DNA from: Desulfitobacterium hafniense DCB-2 | GTDB lineage: Bacteria; Bacillota; Desulfitobacteriia; Desulfitobacteriales; Desulfitobacteriaceae | Length of the DNA stretch: 64,000 bases | Reading direction: 5' to 3' | Assembly: GCF_000021925.1 (NCBI RefSeq) | Contig: NC_011830.1 | Coordinates: 2,318,501 to 2,382,500 of the forward strand | Translations under genes and position numbers: made by a program | In this document: positions 62,615 to 64,000 of the stretch, piece by piece | Layout of the letters: the number at the start of each line of letters is the position of its first letter | Position numbering within the stretch: the stretch's first letter is position 1 | The notes under the pieces: generated by a model | What the model was told of the DNA's origin: nothing | What the model saw: only the letters and a program-made list of their open reading frames with translations | The model's database searches: none

Positions 62615-63496
62615 TCACTTTCGTTGGGTAAGATAGTCGATTAACAAACAGGTTGAAGGGGTGCAGACTGTGTCTTTGTTCTGGATAATATAGGTACCCC
62701 AAGCGGTATTCTCAAGCTGCAGGGGAAGTATCCGGACGGAAGGATTGGACACGGAATGGACAGTCTGGATATGGCAAAAGGACACGGCCAAATTGCTGGC
62801 TACCATATTATTGGCCACGTTGGAATCGTGGGTTACCAAAAAGAAATCAGGATAGGAATTGACTTCATGGCATTTTTTCATAAAAAGACGATGCATGTCG
62901 CAGACATCCCCTAAGGAAACGAAGGGCTGCTGATGGAGGTCGGCGGGGATAAGGTATTCCTTTGTCGCCAGAGGATTATCTTTGGATACCTGAAAGTAAA
63001 TCTCTCCACTCTGAATCAGTTTATAATTATAATCCGTGATTTGGGAGGGAGATGAGCCCAGAATCCCCATATCTGCTTCGCATGATTCCACTTTTTTGCG
63101 GACTTCACTGTCAAAGATTTCTTCAAAAGACAGAGCGATATTGGGATAATCCCGTTTAAAATCAACAAAGAGACCAGGAGAAAGGGCGTTCAAGGAGCCG
63201 AGACCAATAGCAATGTGGACTCGGCCTTTTTTGTTTTGGGAATCCGGCTGTAAGGATTCCTCAAATTCAGTAAATGACTCGACGAGGGGAAGTGCTTTTT
63301 CCAAGATGTCCCGCCCGGCAAGAGTCAGCTGCAGCTTGCTTTTATCCCTAAAAAATAAGGAGGCGCCGCATTCCTTCTCAAACTCATGGATAGACTTAGA
63401 AAGTGCTTGGCGGGTAATGAAGAGACGGTCGGCAGTCTTCGTAATGTTTAAGGTCTGGCAAACTTCAACAAAATAACGCAAATGTTGGATATCCAT
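62615..63496 (-). CDS. LysR-family transcriptional regulator
   Basis: 293 residues with GAGGAGG before the ATG. The helix-turn-helix reads MDIQHLRYFVEVCQTLNITK, then TADRLFITRQALSKSIHEFE. The effector domain starts near residue 90 (GRVHIAIGLGSLNALSPGLF). The gene is divergent from the Tat flavoprotein, with 152 bp between starts, the classic arrangement for a LysR regulator and its target. Confidence 0.93.
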   Translation of the reverse strand: MDIQHLRYFVEVCQTLNITKTADRLFITRQALSKSIHEFEKECGASLFFRDKSKLQLTLAGRDILEKALPLVESFTEFEESLQPDSQNKKGRVHIAIGLGSLNALSPGLFVDFKRDYPNIALSFEEIFDSEVRKKVESCEADMGILGSSPSQITDYNYKLIQSGEIYFQVSKDNPLATKEYLIPADLHQQPFVSLGDVCDMHRLFMKKCHEVNSYPDFFLVTHDSNVANNMVASNLAVSFCHIQTVHSVSNPSVRILPLQLENTAWGTYIIQNKDTVCTPSTCLLIDYLTQRK

Positions 63497-63648
63497 AAAT
63501 ACCTCCTCAATAAGGGAGCAACTTTTAGTTGACAGGAAGTGAAAATAGCATCTGCTTCCCCAGGTGGGTTGTGAATAATATAATTATAACAAGAAGACGA
63601 AAAACATACAACTATATCAAAAAATGTAGAATTTAGGGAGGCGCAAAC

Positions 63649-64000
63649 ATGGAAAAACTATCTGTCAACGTCAGTCGCAGAAACTTTCTCAGGGGAGCCG
63701 CAGCAAGCGCAGTGGGGATTGCCGCTATGGGAGTTCTGGGGGGATGCTCTGCAAATCCCACCGGGAAAACCAATGACAATGAAACCGGTGAGGTGCCCCT
63801 GAATATATCAGAAACAATCTCGGCCGATGTAGTCGTGGTCGGGGCCGGGTCCTCGGGGGTCTGCGCCACGGTGCAGGCGGCACAACTTGGTGCCAAGGTC
63901 GTTTTGCTGGAGAAGAATGCCTTCCTCGGAGGAAATGGGGCCGGAACGGAAGGAATGTTTGCGATCGGAAGCCGGATGCAGCAAGAACTGGGTGTGGGAA
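63649..64000 (+). CDS. Tat-exported FAD-binding flavoprotein (fumarate reductase/flavocytochrome type), 3' end cut
   Basis: The first 117 codons are present. VSRRNFLRGAAASAVGIAAM is a twin-arginine signal; it ends in LGVLGGC-like GVLGGCSAN, a lipobox, so the folded protein is exported and probably lipid-anchored. After a linker, ISADVVVVGAGSSGVCATVQ and LGAKVVLLEKNAFLGGNG form the FAD-binding Rossmann start of the FAD_binding_2 family. GGGAGG precedes the ATG. Such proteins are extracytoplasmic terminal reductases of anaerobes that receive electrons from a multihaem cytochrome; no cytochrome is in view. The substrate may be an enoate made from compounds handled by the preceding cluster. Confidence 0.9.
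   Translation, partial: MEKLSVNVSRRNFLRGAAASAVGIAAMGVLGGCSANPTGKTNDNETGEVPLNISETISADVVVVGAGSSGVCATVQAAQLGAKVVLLEKNAFLGGNGAGTEGMFAIGSRMQQELGVG

Overview
The window looks like chromosomal DNA of a low-to-medium GC, sporulation-lineage Firmicute of the Desulfitobacterium/Peptococcaceae type. Reasons: strong AGGAGG ribosome sites, frequent TTG/GTG starts, PadR/HAAS modules, a CWB2 surface protein, and at the right edge a Tat-exported lipoprotein flavoprotein of the fumarate-reductase/flavocytochrome kind that Desulfitobacterium carries in many copies. The genus is an inference. No rRNA or tRNA gene was seen.

Layout. 1-7 kb: a GNAT fragment, a decayed nitroreductase, a CWB2/fibronectin surface protein, a Phd-Uma2 fusion coupled to an AAA ATPase, and a two-component system on the minus strand. 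7.3-14.6 kb: a six-gene ABC operon in which two sugar-type permeases, a MalK-type ATPase and a binding lipoprotein surround a HlyD-like adaptor and a MacB-like membrane protein. Three 11-bp-spaced direct repeats between it and the response regulator suggest control by that regulator. 14.7-27.3 kb: methyltransferase, EamA transporter, heterodimeric ABC exporter, ABC-2 transporter with a PadR module, D,D-carboxypeptidase, AlkD-like glycosylase, DUF1848 protein and a soluble CZB chemoreceptor.

27.3-47.3 kb: a complete type I-C CRISPR-Cas locus. Array 1 (48 repeats) and array 2 (59 repeats) have different 33-bp repeats but homologous leaders. Between them lie a coiled-coil protein, a TetR/alcohol dehydrogenase/aldehyde dehydrogenase operon, small ORFs and cas5-cas8c-cas7-cas3-cas4-cas1-cas2, with cas3 in an unusual place. 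About 190 bp upstream of cas5 is a lone CRISPR-like repeat transcribed from its own promoter. The 'spacer' that follows it matches, next to a TTC PAM, a site inside a 21-codon ORF just upstream. This has the architecture of a CreA/CreR guide RNA, either a CRISPR-guarding toxin-antitoxin pair or a Cascade-guided autorepressor, and is the most interesting element of the window.

47.5-54.7 kb: a second PadR/HAAS pair, an OatA-like O-acyltransferase, a two-component system and a lipoprotein. 54.9-64 kb: a catabolic-looking cluster with a cysteine desulfidase, a PucR-type regulator, an NCS1 permease, an M20 peptidase, a cysteine-rich protein, a DUF917 protein, a LysR regulator and the cut-off Tat flavoprotein.
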